64,000 bases of DNA from Halorubrum sodomense. GTDB taxonomy: Archaea > Halobacteriota > Halobacteria > Halobacteriales > Haloferacaceae. Each line of letters opens with the position of its first letter. Positions within the stretch are counted from its first letter, which is position 1. The stretch is taken from NCBI RefSeq assembly GCF_900111935.1, contig NZ_FOYN01000001.1:434001-498000 (forward strand). The letters run 5' to 3'. The notes under the pieces were generated by a model. It was not told the DNA's origin. It did not search any database and was given only the letters and a program-made list of their open reading frames with translations. Made by a program: the position numbers and the translations under genes. Below, piece after piece: positions 41,356 through 51,040 of the stretch.

Positions 41356-42216
41356 ATGAACGAGCCCGGAACCGAGGGCGTGCTGCTGGACCAGGAGACG
41401 CTCCGCGGTCGGCTCGACGACGCGCCGCCGTGGCTCCGCGAGCACTACCGAACCTTCCGGGAGTCGATGCTCGGCGAGCGCGACGGGTCGCCGTTCCCCT
41501 GCTACTTCGGCATCGAGGCCGAGCGCGAGGGCGACCTCCTCTACGCGGCCTGCGAGTCGACGACGGACCCAGCCGCGCTGTTGCGGCTGCGCGACGTCCT
41601 CTTGGAGTACCTCGACACCTACGCGGACCACGCCGACCGCGCGCCGCTCGCGGTGTTCTTCAGGCCGCCGGCCGGGGACCGGGGCGAGGCGCACTACCAC
41701 GAGCGGCTCTGGCACGTGCTGGAGTTCCTCCACGTCCACGACCCGGAGCCGTGGCCCGACGACATCCCGACCGACCCGGACACGCCGCGCTGGGAGTTCT
41801 GCTTCGGCGGCGAACCGCTGTTCCCCACGTCGCGGGCGCCCTTCTACGACGAGCGGAAGAGCCGGTACTCGCCGGTCGGGCTGGAGGTCACCTTCCAGCC
41901 CCGCGCCGTCTTCGAGGGGATCACGGCCGACACCGAGGCCGGCGAGCGCGCCCGCGAGGCGATCCGCGACCGGATGGGCGAGTACGACGGGGTCTGTCCC
42001 CACGCCGACCTCGGAGACTGGGGCGCCGAGGGCGACCGCGAGTGGACGCAGTACCTCTTCCGCGAGGACGACGAGGCGAGCCCCGACGCCTGCCCGCTCG
42101 ACCCCGCGCGAGATCACCCGCGGGCGCGCGAGTCCCTGCTGGAACCCGGCGCGTGGCGTCGGTTCGCGGGCGGAGACCGGAGCGACCCGCCGGTCGCGGA
42201 GAGCGCGGATGACTGA
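41356..42216 (+). CDS. YqcI/YcgG family protein
   Basis: 286 residues. [59 protein letters not shown] and [20 protein letters not shown] are the conserved blocks of YqcI/YcgG proteins, which lack a proven function. It is soluble, with no signal peptide. The gene overlaps the isochorismatase gene by eight bases on the same strand, so the two are one operon. Confidence 0.83.
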   Translation: MNEPGTEGVLLDQETLRGRLDDAPPWLREHYRTFRESMLGERDGSPFPCYFGIEAEREGDLLYAACESTTDPAALLRLRDVLLEYLDTYADHADRAPLAVFFRPPAGDRGEAHYHERLWHVLEFLHVHDPEPWPDDIPTDPDTPRWEFCFGGEPLFPTSRAPFYDERKSRYSPVGLEVTFQPRAVFEGITADTEAGERAREAIRDRMGEYDGVCPHADLGDWGAEGDREWTQYLFREDDEASPDACPLDPARDHPRARESLLEPGAWRRFAGGDRSDPPVAESADD

Positions 42217-42778
42217 GCCGATCGCGCTCCCCGACGACGCCGTCCTCCTCCTCGTCGACTTCCAGACCGGCTTCGACGAGCCGGGCTGGGGCGAGCGCAA
42301 CAACCCCGACGCCGAGGCGGTCGCGGCCGCCCTCCTCGACCGCTGGCGCGCCACCGGCCGCCCCGTCGCGCACGTGCGACACGCATCGACGGAGCCGGAC
42401 TCGCCGCTCCGCCCCGACGCCCCCGGCTTCGCGTGGAAGCCCGAGACGGCCCCCGCCGACGGGGAACCGACGTTCGAGAAGTCGGTCAACGGCGCCTTCC
42501 TCGACTCAGGGCTCGACGAGTGGCTCCGCGAGGCGGGCCACGAGTCGCTCGTCGTCTGCGGGCTCACCACGGACCACTGCGTCTCGACAACGACGCGCGA
42601 GGCCGAGAACCGCGGCTACGACGTCCGCGTGGTCGCCGACGCGACCGCGACTCACGCCCGCGAGGCGCCGGACGGCGATCGGATCGACCCCGAGACCTCT
42701 CACCGCGTCGCGCTCGCGCACCTGCGCGGCGAGTTCGCGACGGTCGTCGAGAGCGCGGAGCTGCTGGCGGAGGCCTGA
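42209..42778 (+). CDS. Isochorismatase-like cysteine hydrolase
   Basis: 189 residues. The catalytic triad of the family is visible: Asp17 in LLVDFQTGF, Lys91 in [10 protein letters not shown] and Cys124 in [13 protein letters not shown]. The cis-peptide region precedes the Cys. The family includes nicotinamidases and isochorismatases; metal-binding residues of nicotinamidase are not evident, so the substrate is open. It is translationally linked to the YqcI/YcgG gene and convergent with the MATE gene. Confidence 0.88.
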   Translation: MTEPIALPDDAVLLLVDFQTGFDEPGWGERNNPDAEAVAAALLDRWRATGRPVAHVRHASTEPDSPLRPDAPGFAWKPETAPADGEPTFEKSVNGAFLDSGLDEWLREAGHESLVVCGLTTDHCVSTTTREAENRGYDVRVVADATATHAREAPDGDRIDPETSHRVALAHLRGEFATVVESAELLAEA

Positions 42779-42794
42779 GCCGAGGCGCCCGCGG

Positions 42795-44261
42795 TTAGTC
42801 GTCGTCGGTCGTCCCGGCGACCGCTTCGCCGCCGCTCGCGCGCTCGGCGGCGTTCGCGAACATCCCGCGCCGCGTCGCGTACAGGAAGTACGCGCCGAGG
42901 CCGAGGAAGCCGAGGACGTTCGAGGCCGCGACCGCCCAGAAGACGGCCGCGACGCCCCAGCCCAGCCCCGGCGTCACCGTGACGCCGAAGGCGCCGAACG
43001 TCGTCGCGGCGGGAACGGCCGCGAGCGCGATCGGGAACCGGACCGCCCAGTACTTGATCAGGTCGGCGGCGAACGAGGTGCGGGTGCGGGAGGCGCCGTT
43101 GAACGCGGCTAACAGGGTGTAGGTCCCGCCGAGCGCCCAGTACGAGGCGCCGAGGATCCGGAGGTACGTGACCGCGAGGTCGCGTCCCGCCGCGGTGAGG
43201 TCCGGGGCGAGCAGGTCCGCGATTCCCCCGGCGAACAGGAACTGGACGGCGCCGAGCGCGAGGAACCCCGCGACGACCATCGCGGTGCCGACGGTGGTCG
43301 TCCGGCGGGCGCGCGCGGGAGCGTCCGCGCCGACGTTCTGCCCGATCATCGACTGGGCGGCCTGCTGTATCCCGAGCGCCGGGACGATCGCCAGCGTCGC
43401 GACCCGCGCGCCGACCGTGTACGCCGCGACGCCCGCCGTCCCGCCGGCGATCGCGACGAGGCCGACGACGAGGACCCTGACCAGCTCGCTCACGCCGCGC
43501 TGGCCGCCGAGCGGGAGGCCGACGGAGACGACCTCGCGGACGGTCGCGGGATCGAACGCGAACGCCCGGCGGGTGAGCCGGAACGTGTCGCGGCCGATCC
43601 CTGCGGCGTACCCGAGGATCCACAGGAGTCCGGCGACGCCGGCGAGCGCGGTGCCGATCGCGGCGCCGGCGACGCCGAGTTCCGGGGCCGGCCCGACCCC
43701 GAAGATGAGCACCGGCGCGGCCACGAGGTTGACGAGGACGCCCACGAGGCTCACGTGGAACACCGCGCGGGTGTCGCCGTACGCCGTGAAGCAGTTCTCG
43801 ACGGTGTCGCCGACGGCGCCGACGGGGAGGACGGCGACCACGATCGCGAGGTACGTCGCCGTCGTCCCGGCGAGCGCCGGGTCCGCCCCGAGCAGCGTTA
43901 CCACCTCCTCGGCGTAGACGACAACCGGAACCGCGACCGCAGCGGTGACCGCGAGCGCGACGAGCGCGCCGTTGACCGCGACGCGGCGCGCGCCCGCCTC
44001 GTCGTCGTCGCCGGCGCGCTGCGCGACGAGGATCTGGGTGCCGACCGCGCCGATCACGACCGTCGCGCCGAGCAGCGACTGGATCGGGAGGCTGAGGCCG
44101 ACGGCGGCGACCGCGTCCTCGCCGACCCGCCCGAGCCAGAACGTGTCGATCAGCGCGTTGGCGACGTACACGACGTTCTGCGCGACGAGCGGCGCGGCGA
44201 GGACGAGCAACACGCGCCCGACCGGCCCGTCGGTGACCGCCTCTCGGTCGACGTCCCACAT
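42795..44261 (-). CDS. MATE family multidrug/metabolite exporter
   Basis: 488-residue cation-coupled exporter with twelve hydrophobic helices in two related halves. Each half has MATE features: PLVAQNVVYVANALIDTFWLGR in helix 1 and VSVGLPLGGQRGVSELVRVLV in helix 7. AALNGASRTRT-like loops (LLAAFNGASRTRTSFAADLI) appear late. The start MWDVDREAVTDG places the first helix about 15 residues in. The substrate is unknown. Confidence 0.9.
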   Translation of the reverse strand: MWDVDREAVTDGPVGRVLLVLAAPLVAQNVVYVANALIDTFWLGRVGEDAVAAVGLSLPIQSLLGATVVIGAVGTQILVAQRAGDDDEAGARRVAVNGALVALAVTAAVAVPVVVYAEEVVTLLGADPALAGTTATYLAIVVAVLPVGAVGDTVENCFTAYGDTRAVFHVSLVGVLVNLVAAPVLIFGVGPAPELGVAGAAIGTALAGVAGLLWILGYAAGIGRDTFRLTRRAFAFDPATVREVVSVGLPLGGQRGVSELVRVLVVGLVAIAGGTAGVAAYTVGARVATLAIVPALGIQQAAQSMIGQNVGADAPARARRTTTVGTAMVVAGFLALGAVQFLFAGGIADLLAPDLTAAGRDLAVTYLRILGASYWALGGTYTLLAAFNGASRTRTSFAADLIKYWAVRFPIALAAVPAATTFGAFGVTVTPGLGWGVAAVFWAVAASNVLGFLGLGAYFLYATRRGMFANAAERASGGEAVAGTTDDD

Positions 44262-44529
44262 CGAATCGTTTCGGTATTAGAAGGAGATAATAAAAGAGTG
44301 CTGGTCGTGAACACGACTCTCGAACCGGAGGGTCCGCCGTCGGTTCGTCCCGGCTCACCGGCGGTCCGGCCGTCCCGCGGCGGCGGTCGGTCTCCGGTCG
44401 CAGGCGGTCTGTCCGCCGCGCACACCGTCCCGGTTCCGCGCGCTCGGCGCCGGCCCGGTTCCGCGCACAGGCCGCTTGCCGCCCGCGAAGGGAAACCTCT
44501 TAATGGACTACACACGGACTCTGTGATAT

Positions 44530-46023
44530 ATGAGCAACGGCGACGACGACCCGGCCGACGCCTCCGAGGAGGCCGACGCCGCGGACGACGGCGGGGACGC
44601 CGGCGAGTCGGCGGAGACGGCCGCCCCGACGCTCCCCGATGACGCGACCGAGGAGTCCCTGACCGAGTACCTCGACGAGATCGCCGACCGCCTCGAGGCC
44701 GCCGAGACGGAGGCCGACCTCGACGATGTCGAGGCGCTCTTAGACGACGCGGAGACCGGGATCGAGGAGGCGGACCTCCCCGAGCCGGACGAGGACGACG
44801 AGGACGCCGACGACCCCCGCGGCGACCTCGAAGCCCGCGTCGCGGAGCTCCGCGAGGGGGTCGAAGACGCCCGCGGCCCCTACGGAGAAGACGTCGTCGA
44901 CGCGGTCGAGGCGGCCGCCGGGACGGTCGAGGACACGGAGTGGACCGACGCCGGGCACGACGACGTCGCGGCCGCCGTCGCGTCGTTCGTCGCCGAGGCC
45001 GCCGACGCGATCGACGACGCGGCCCCTGACGCGATCGACGACGCGGCCCCTGACGCGATCGACGTGGCGCCCGACGCGATCGACGGGGCCGAGGAGGACC
45101 CCGAGGCGCTCTTAGACGAGGTCGCGGACGGCGAGGAGACCGACGACGCCCCCGGGCCGATACCCGTCGATCGGCTCACCGCGGCGCTCGACGCCGTCGC
45201 CGCGGCGGTCGCAGACGCCGGCTTCGACGCGGACGACGACGCGGACGTGATCGCCGCGCTGCTGGAGGCGACCGGCGACCTGGAGGCCGCCCTCGACGAC
45301 GCCGAGGAGTGGGACGACCTCGAGACCCACGAGCAGCTCCGGGCGCAGGAGTACTACGATGTGCTCGGCCACTACAAGGACTTCCCGGTGGAGTGGGCCG
45401 CGCTGAAGGAGCACGAGTCGCGCGGGAACGTCGACATGATCCTGCTCGCGCTCGACTCGCTCCAGTCCGAGTTCATGGAGCGCCACTGCCTGGAGGCGTT
45501 CGAGCGGATGGGCAAGCGCGGCAAGACGGACGACTCCGTCGAGGAGGTCCTCGGCCGCGCCGAGAAGCGCGACCGGCCCGCGATCCGGATACTCGGGAAG
45601 ATGGCGGCCGCGGAGGCGACCGACACCCTGATCGAGTACGTCGGCGAGGACTCGAACCCGCAGCTCCAGAAGGCGACGTTCAAAGCCCTCGGCGAGATCG
45701 GCGCGCCCGAGGCGGTCCAGCCGCTCGCGGACCGGCTCGACCCCGACGGCGACACCGACGAGCTGGTCCGTCCCCACGCCGCCCGCGCGCTCGGGCTGAT
45801 CGGCGACACCCGCGCCGTCAAGCCGCTCGCCGACGCGCTCGAAGCGCACCCGTCCGACGACGTCCGCGCGGCCGCCGGCTGGGCGCTGCGGCAGATCGGC
45901 ACCCGCGAGGCGCTCGAAGCGGTCGCCGAGTACGCCGACGAGCGCTCGTTCGTCGTCTCGACCGAGGGCGAGAAGGCGCTGGACGCGCTCGACGACGAGA
46001 CCGAGCCCGCGGCGACGGCCTGA
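44530..46023 (+). CDS. HEAT-repeat protein with acidic N-terminal region
   Basis: 497 residues. The first 240 are highly acidic and helical, including an 8-residue unit repeated in frame (DAPDAIDD-like, near 157-185; 24-bp DNA repeats at about 45006-45086). The C-terminal half (about 260-490) is a series of HEAT/PBS-lyase repeats, for example ILGKMAAAEATDTLIEYVGE, ALGEIGAPEAVQPLADRLD, ALGLIGDTRAVKPLADALE and ALRQIGTREALEAVAEYAD. It is a likely protein-binding scaffold; the partner is unknown. A TATA-like cttaatgg lies about 28 bases before the ATG. Confidence 0.85.
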   Translation: MSNGDDDPADASEEADAADDGGDAGESAETAAPTLPDDATEESLTEYLDEIADRLEAAETEADLDDVEALLDDAETGIEEADLPEPDEDDEDADDPRGDLEARVAELREGVEDARGPYGEDVVDAVEAAAGTVEDTEWTDAGHDDVAAAVASFVAEAADAIDDAAPDAIDDAAPDAIDVAPDAIDGAEEDPEALLDEVADGEETDDAPGPIPVDRLTAALDAVAAAVADAGFDADDDADVIAALLEATGDLEAALDDAEEWDDLETHEQLRAQEYYDVLGHYKDFPVEWAALKEHESRGNVDMILLALDSLQSEFMERHCLEAFERMGKRGKTDDSVEEVLGRAEKRDRPAIRILGKMAAAEATDTLIEYVGEDSNPQLQKATFKALGEIGAPEAVQPLADRLDPDGDTDELVRPHAARALGLIGDTRAVKPLADALEAHPSDDVRAAAGWALRQIGTREALEAVAEYADERSFVVSTEGEKALDALDDETEPAATA

Positions 46024-46105
46024 ATCGCCCGCGACTGTCCGTCTCGGGTCCAAGTAATCGTCCCGGTCGCGAACCCTTTTATCAGATACCGGTGACAGGT
46101 CCCCC

Positions 46106-47830
46106 GTGTCGCTCCGTCCTCCGAAACGCCCGTCTCGCGTCGCGACGCTCGTCCTGCTCGTCGCGGTGACGAGCGTCGCCTGCTGTTCCACGGCGGCTGC
46201 CGCCCCTCTCGACGGGGGTGAACCGACGCCGACGAACGCGTCCGACGCCGCCCGTGAGCCGCGGATCGTCGAGCTGTACCCGAACCCGGCGACGGAGGAG
46301 GACCGCGGCGAGTACCTCGTCGTCTCCCTCCCGGAGCGCGGGAACTGGTCGCTCTCCGACGGCTACTACGACGCCGACATCCCGGCGAACGCGAGCGGAA
46401 CCGTGACGCTGTCGATGGCGCCGAACCGGACCGCGTCGATCCTCGGCGGCTCCGCGGGGGATACCGAGGCGACGGGTCCCGACACCCCGGAGATCCGTCG
46501 CCTGAACGACTATTTTCCCCTCTCGGCCTCGGGCGAACGGATCGAACTCCGTCGTGACGGAGCCGCGGTCGACGTCGCCGCCTACGACCGCGCCAGCGAG
46601 GGGGACCGCTGGCGGGCCGCGTGGGGGGAGTGGCGGCCGCGAGGGTACGAGCCCCGGTCGCCGCGTCGAACGCCGGGCGCCGCCGTCACGCCGTTCGTCC
46701 TCCCGGACAGTCCCGGGATGCCCGTCGAACCGTTCCGAACCGCCGACGACCGCCTGTTCGTCGCCGGCTACACGCTGGCGTCGGAGCGGGTCGTCGAGGC
46801 GCTCGCCGCCGCGGCCGACCGCGGGGTGCGCGTTCGGGTGCTGCTGGAGGGCTCGCCGGTCGGCGGATTCTCGTCGCGGAGCGCGAAACTGATCGACCGG
46901 CTGACGGCCGCCGGCGTCGAGGTCCGGATCCTCGACGGCGAGGTCGAACGGTTCCGGTTCCACCACCCCAAGTACGCGGTCGCGGACGACGACGCCGTCG
47001 TCCTCACGGAGAACTGGAAGCCGTCCGGCACGGGCGGGCGGAGCAACCGCGGGTGGGGAGCGCTCGTCGAAGGCGACACCGGTATCGAGGGGAGCACCGG
47101 GACCGAGGGGGGCACCGCCTCCGAGCGCAACGCGACCGTCGCGGACGACCTCGCCGCGCTGTTCCTCGCCGACTTTCGGGCGCACGACGCGCGGCGGTGG
47201 CGCGATTTTCGCGCCGATACCGAGTTCTACGACGGCGGGCGGGCGAACGGCTCGTTCCCGACCCGGTTCGAGGCTCCGAGGGAGCCGGCGGCGGCGAACG
47301 TGACCGTCCTGACCGCGCCCGGCAACGCGGCCGACCGGATCGTCGCGCGGATCGACGCGGCCGACGAGCGGGTGCTCGCGGTCGTGCCGCGCGTCGGCGG
47401 TCCCGACGGTCGGATCGTGCGCGCGCTCCGACGTGCGGCCGACCGCGGCGTCGACGTTCACCTGCTCCTCTCGAACGCGTGGTACGACCGCGAGGAGAAC
47501 CGGAACCTCTCGGCGGCGCTCGCGAACGAACCGATCGCGGTCGACCTCGCGGCGCCGCGCGGTCGGTACGGGAAGGTCCACGCGAAGGGACTCGTCGTCG
47601 ACGACACGGCGATCGTCGGCAGCCTCAACTGGAACCCGAGCGCGACGACGAACAACCGGGAGGTCCTGATCGCGATGGAGAACGAGTCCGTCGCGGACTT
47701 CTACGCCCGCGCGTACGCCGCCGACTGGCGCGGCGGCGGCGTTCACCTCCCGATCACGCTCGTCGCCGGGTTCGGCGTCGCCCTCGCGGGGGCCGGTGCC
47801 GTCGCTCGGCGCGGAGTCGAGTTCGGCTGA
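46106..47830 (+). CDS. Secreted phospholipase D-like protein with lamin-tail-type domain
   Basis: 574 residues. Signal helix ATLVLLVAVTSVACCSTAAAA. The N-terminal beta domain (about 50-165; IVELYPNPATEEDRGEYLVV) looks like a lamin-tail domain. Two PLD HKD motifs follow: HHPKYAVADDDAVVLTENW near 286 and VHAKGLVVDDTAIVGSLNWN near 491, so a two-site active centre is likely. A C-terminal hydrophobic helix (LPITLVAGFGVALAGAGAVA) anchors it. It probably acts on phosphodiester bonds, lipid or nucleic acid, outside the cell. The start is GTG at 46106. Confidence 0.87.
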   Translation: MSLRPPKRPSRVATLVLLVAVTSVACCSTAAAAPLDGGEPTPTNASDAAREPRIVELYPNPATEEDRGEYLVVSLPERGNWSLSDGYYDADIPANASGTVTLSMAPNRTASILGGSAGDTEATGPDTPEIRRLNDYFPLSASGERIELRRDGAAVDVAAYDRASEGDRWRAAWGEWRPRGYEPRSPRRTPGAAVTPFVLPDSPGMPVEPFRTADDRLFVAGYTLASERVVEALAAAADRGVRVRVLLEGSPVGGFSSRSAKLIDRLTAAGVEVRILDGEVERFRFHHPKYAVADDDAVVLTENWKPSGTGGRSNRGWGALVEGDTGIEGSTGTEGGTASERNATVADDLAALFLADFRAHDARRWRDFRADTEFYDGGRANGSFPTRFEAPREPAAANVTVLTAPGNAADRIVARIDAADERVLAVVPRVGGPDGRIVRALRRAADRGVDVHLLLSNAWYDREENRNLSAALANEPIAVDLAAPRGRYGKVHAKGLVVDDTAIVGSLNWNPSATTNNREVLIAMENESVADFYARAYAADWRGGGVHLPITLVAGFGVALAGAGAVARRGVEFG

Positions 47831-47866
47831 AAACGACGTCGACTGTCGGCGGTCGCGGCCGCCGGC

Positions 47867-49840
47867 TCAGTCGTCGAGCGCGATGGTCGACGAGAGCGCC
47901 TCGTCGATCTCGGCGCCGGCCATCTTCTCGACGAGCGCCTCGATGACCTCGCTCCGGCGGCCCTTCACGAACTTGATCGAGCCGACGACGAGGTGGCCGC
48001 CGCCGGAGACGCCGGCCTCGGGCAGCTCCTCGTTCAGCTCGGTCACCATGTTCGGGATATCGAGCCGGACCCCGTCGGAGCGGAGCACGCAGAAGTCGGG
48101 CCCGTAGCCGATGGTGATGACCGGGTCGCCCGTCTCCTTCACCCGCGCGTCGTGGAGTTCGCCGGTCGTCTTCCCCGGCGCGGGGTAGGTGAACCGGTGG
48201 GCGTACTCGTCTAGGTCGATCCGGTAGAGGTGCGCGCCGGAGGCGAGCCGCTCGTATTCGACGTGGTCGTCGACGGCGTCGAGCTGGCGATCCACGTCGC
48301 GTTCGGCGCGCTCCGAGAGGAACTCCACGAGCTCCTCGTGACGCTGTTCGTCGTCGCAGCCCACGTTCAGGGCGTCGTTGACCAGCGTCTTCCCCTCGGA
48401 GTAGCGGAGCCAGTGGGCGGCGTAGTCGAGCGCCTCGCCGATGTCGAGGAGGTCGGACTCGTCGTACCCCGCGCCCGCGGCGAGCGCGACGTAGTCGTCC
48501 ATCGCCTCCGCCTTCGAGCGGTCGGAGAGGCCGGCGACCGCCGGCACGTGTTCGAGCTCCTCGGTGAGCGATGGGTCGATCAGGCGGGCGAGCTCGACGC
48601 ACATCATCCCCGTCGTGACCCGGTAGTCCTCGCCGTGGAGGTAGGGATTGACGTGGGCGTCGAGCAGCGGCTCGACCGCCTCGGGGTCGGGGTGGTGGTG
48701 GTCGACGGCCGCGATGGGGATGTCGTAGTGCGCGAGGTTCTCGTAGGCCGGCACGTCCTCCTCGGTCGACCCGTTGTCGAGCATCAGCAGGAAGGGGAGC
48801 TTCTGCCCGTGGCGGGCCCGGCCTTCGAGCGCGAAGTTGAGGTCGCGGGTGACGTCCTCCATCTCGTAGTAGGGCGCCTTGCTCGGGAGCCGCTTGAACA
48901 GGTGGCGCGCCGCGTCCGGGTCCCCGTGGACCTCCTCGATCAGGTTCTCGACGGCGAGCTGGACCGGGATCGCGGCGCACATCCCGTCGCCGTCGGCGTG
49001 GTGCCGGACGCGGATCGGGCGGCCGGCGAGGACGGTCCGGCGGAGGAGTCGCGCGAGCTCGCGGAGGTCCTCGTGGATCGGCTCGAACGCCTCCCACTCG
49101 ACGAGCGGGTCGACGTCGGCGGGCTCGGCGCGCTCGTCGAGGGCCGTCTCGTAGCGCTCGCGGGCGTCGCCGGCGCGCTCGTCGGAGAGCCGCTTCAGCG
49201 AGTCGACCTCGAGCTGGAGCGCCTCCTCGCGGCTCTCGATCGTCCCCGAGGCGTGGACCATGTCGCCGACCTCGACCTCGGGGTACGCCCGGACGCCGGC
49301 GGACTCGAAGGCGGCACAGGAGAGGACGCCGGAGGCGTCCGCGACGGCGAACACCGTCGGGCCGCCCGTCTGTTTCGCCTGGACGACCTCCCCCTCGACC
49401 GTGACCTCGTCGCCCGGGGTGAGCCCCCGGACCCGCGAGACGGTCGGTTCGTGGGCGACGGCTTCGGTGCGGTAGTCGTCGGGGTCGACGTCGTCGAACG
49501 CCACGTCGCCGTTCTCCTTCACCTCGGTGAGCCGGACGATCAGCCGGTCGCCGACCGCGTACTCGCCGTCGAGGTTCGACTCGTGGACCAGGCCGCTCAC
49601 GGCGTCGGAGAGGTCGACGAACACGCCGTAGTCGACGACGCCGTTGACCTCCGCGTGGTACAGGGCGTCGACTTCTGCGTCTTCGAGGGTGCAGTCCGGC
49701 GCCAGGTCGTAGACGGTCGGGCGGTCGCCGGTCGCGCTCTCCGCTCGCTCGTCCTCGGCCGTCCCCTCCGCCGCGTCGGCGTCGAGTTCGGGGCTCGAAT
49801 CGCCCCGCGTGCCGGAATCTCCGGCGGTGTTTTCGCTCAT
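47867..49840 (-). CDS. DHH-family RecJ-like phosphoesterase with S1 and OB domains
   Basis: 657 residues, cytosolic nucleic-acid enzyme. Order: acidic leader (about 1-45), S1-like RNA/DNA-binding domain (about 50-115; [20 protein letters not shown]), OB-fold (about 130-210; [20 protein letters not shown]), then the DHH domain with [12 protein letters not shown] and VDHHHPD, and DHHA1 near the end with [17 protein letters not shown]. Archaeal relatives act as single-strand nucleases or exosome-like partners; the polarity is not shown here. The start ATG is at 49840; it is divergent from the JAMM gene. Confidence 0.9.
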   Translation of the reverse strand: MSENTAGDSGTRGDSSPELDADAAEGTAEDERAESATGDRPTVYDLAPDCTLEDAEVDALYHAEVNGVVDYGVFVDLSDAVSGLVHESNLDGEYAVGDRLIVRLTEVKENGDVAFDDVDPDDYRTEAVAHEPTVSRVRGLTPGDEVTVEGEVVQAKQTGGPTVFAVADASGVLSCAAFESAGVRAYPEVEVGDMVHASGTIESREEALQLEVDSLKRLSDERAGDARERYETALDERAEPADVDPLVEWEAFEPIHEDLRELARLLRRTVLAGRPIRVRHHADGDGMCAAIPVQLAVENLIEEVHGDPDAARHLFKRLPSKAPYYEMEDVTRDLNFALEGRARHGQKLPFLLMLDNGSTEEDVPAYENLAHYDIPIAAVDHHHPDPEAVEPLLDAHVNPYLHGEDYRVTTGMMCVELARLIDPSLTEELEHVPAVAGLSDRSKAEAMDDYVALAAGAGYDESDLLDIGEALDYAAHWLRYSEGKTLVNDALNVGCDDEQRHEELVEFLSERAERDVDRQLDAVDDHVEYERLASGAHLYRIDLDEYAHRFTYPAPGKTTGELHDARVKETGDPVITIGYGPDFCVLRSDGVRLDIPNMVTELNEELPEAGVSGGGHLVVGSIKFVKGRRSEVIEALVEKMAGAEIDEALSSTIALDD

Positions 49841-49979
49841 GGACACGTCTCGGGAACGGCCGGTGTTAAGCCTGTTCTCTCGGGGCTCACGGCACCGGAC
49901 TCGATCGTCGACGGCCGAGAGACCCATCCGCGTCCCGCGGTCCGGAACCCCTATGAGGCGACGGCGACTTGTCTCGTTC

Positions 49980-50495
49980 ATGCGACTGTTCCGCTCGGAC
50001 AAGCTCCTCGGCATCGCCCGAGAGACCCTGGAGTTCGTGCTCGAGGCGAGCGAGGAGACGCACCCCAACGAGTACATGGGGTTCCTCCGCGCGGACGACG
50101 CCCGGAAGCTGGACCTCGACCGGGACGGCCAGGTGATCACCGACGTGCTCGTCATCCCGGGCACGGAGTCGAGCCCGACGAGCGCCAGCGTCCGCTCGCA
50201 CATGAAGCCGAACGACATGCGCGCGGTCGGGTCGGTCCACTCGCACCCGAACGGCGCGCTGCGCCCGAGCGACGCCGACCTCGCCACCTTCGGACAGGGG
50301 AAGGTGCACATCATCGTGGGCGCTCCCTACGGGTGGGGCGACTGGAAGGCGTTCGACAACGAGGGGGCCCAGACCACCCTCGACGTGCTCGACGTGGCGG
50401 TGCCCGACGAGCACTTCTTCGATTTCACCCAGGCGGACATCGACCGCGAGCTGGACGACCGCGACTCCGGCGGCTTCCTCTCGTGGTTCAGATGA
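49980..50495 (+). CDS. JAMM/MPN+ metalloprotease
   Basis: 171 residues, zinc-dependent isopeptidase-type protein. The JAMM motif is complete: Glu31 in NEYMG, then His87-x-His89 and Asp100 in [16 protein letters not shown]. Haloarchaeal JAMM proteins can remove ubiquitin-like SAMP tags, so a desampylase role is plausible but unproven here. The ATG at 49980 ([10 protein letters not shown]) gives the family start. It overlaps the RibL gene by four bases. Confidence 0.88.
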   Translation: MRLFRSDKLLGIARETLEFVLEASEETHPNEYMGFLRADDARKLDLDRDGQVITDVLVIPGTESSPTSASVRSHMKPNDMRAVGSVHSHPNGALRPSDADLATFGQGKVHIIVGAPYGWGDWKAFDNEGAQTTLDVLDVAVPDEHFFDFTQADIDRELDDRDSGGFLSWFR

Positions 50496-50944
50496 CGCGG
50501 GTCGTCGCGCAGGGGACCTTCGACCTGCTTCACCCCGGCCACGTCCACTACCTGGAGGACGCGGCGACGTACGGCGACGAGCTCCACGCGATCGTCGCCC
50601 GCCGCCCCAACGTCACGCACAAGCCCGCGCCGGTGCTGTGCGCCCGCCAGCGGCGCGACATGGTCGACGCCCTCGACGCGGTCGACGAGGCGCACCTCGG
50701 GGACCCCGAGGACGTGTTCGTCCCCATCGAGCGGCTCGACCCCGACGTGATCGTGTTGGGGTTCGACCAGCACCACGACGAGGCCGACATCGCGGCCGCC
50801 CTCGACGCCCGCGAGATCGACTGCCGCGTCGAGCGCGCCTCGGGCCGGGAGCCGAACTACGAGGACGAACTGCTCTCCAGCGGCGACATCGTCGACCGGA
50901 TCCTCCGCGAGCGCGGCGACGAATCGGACGCGACGCCCTCGTGA
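50492..50944 (+). CDS. ribL: FAD synthase (archaeal RibL-type nucleotidyltransferase)
   Basis: Converts FMN and a nucleoside triphosphate to FAD. 150 residues of the cytidylyltransferase fold. The nucleotide-binding signature HPGH is His14-His17 in [37 protein letters not shown] and [13 protein letters not shown] are conserved in archaeal RibL. The ATG overlaps the JAMM stop (ATGA). The family is close to glycerol-3-phosphate cytidylyltransferases, which is the main alternative. Confidence 0.9.
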   Translation: MTRVVAQGTFDLLHPGHVHYLEDAATYGDELHAIVARRPNVTHKPAPVLCARQRRDMVDALDAVDEAHLGDPEDVFVPIERLDPDVIVLGFDQHHDEADIAAALDAREIDCRVERASGREPNYEDELLSSGDIVDRILRERGDESDATPS

Positions 50945-51040
50945 CTCGCCGCCGGAGGACCCGGTCGACCGCCACGCGCCCGGACTCGCCCGGGGGCGGA
51001 AGCGCGGCATCTAAATGGGCTGACTCCCAAATCGAGGTGA

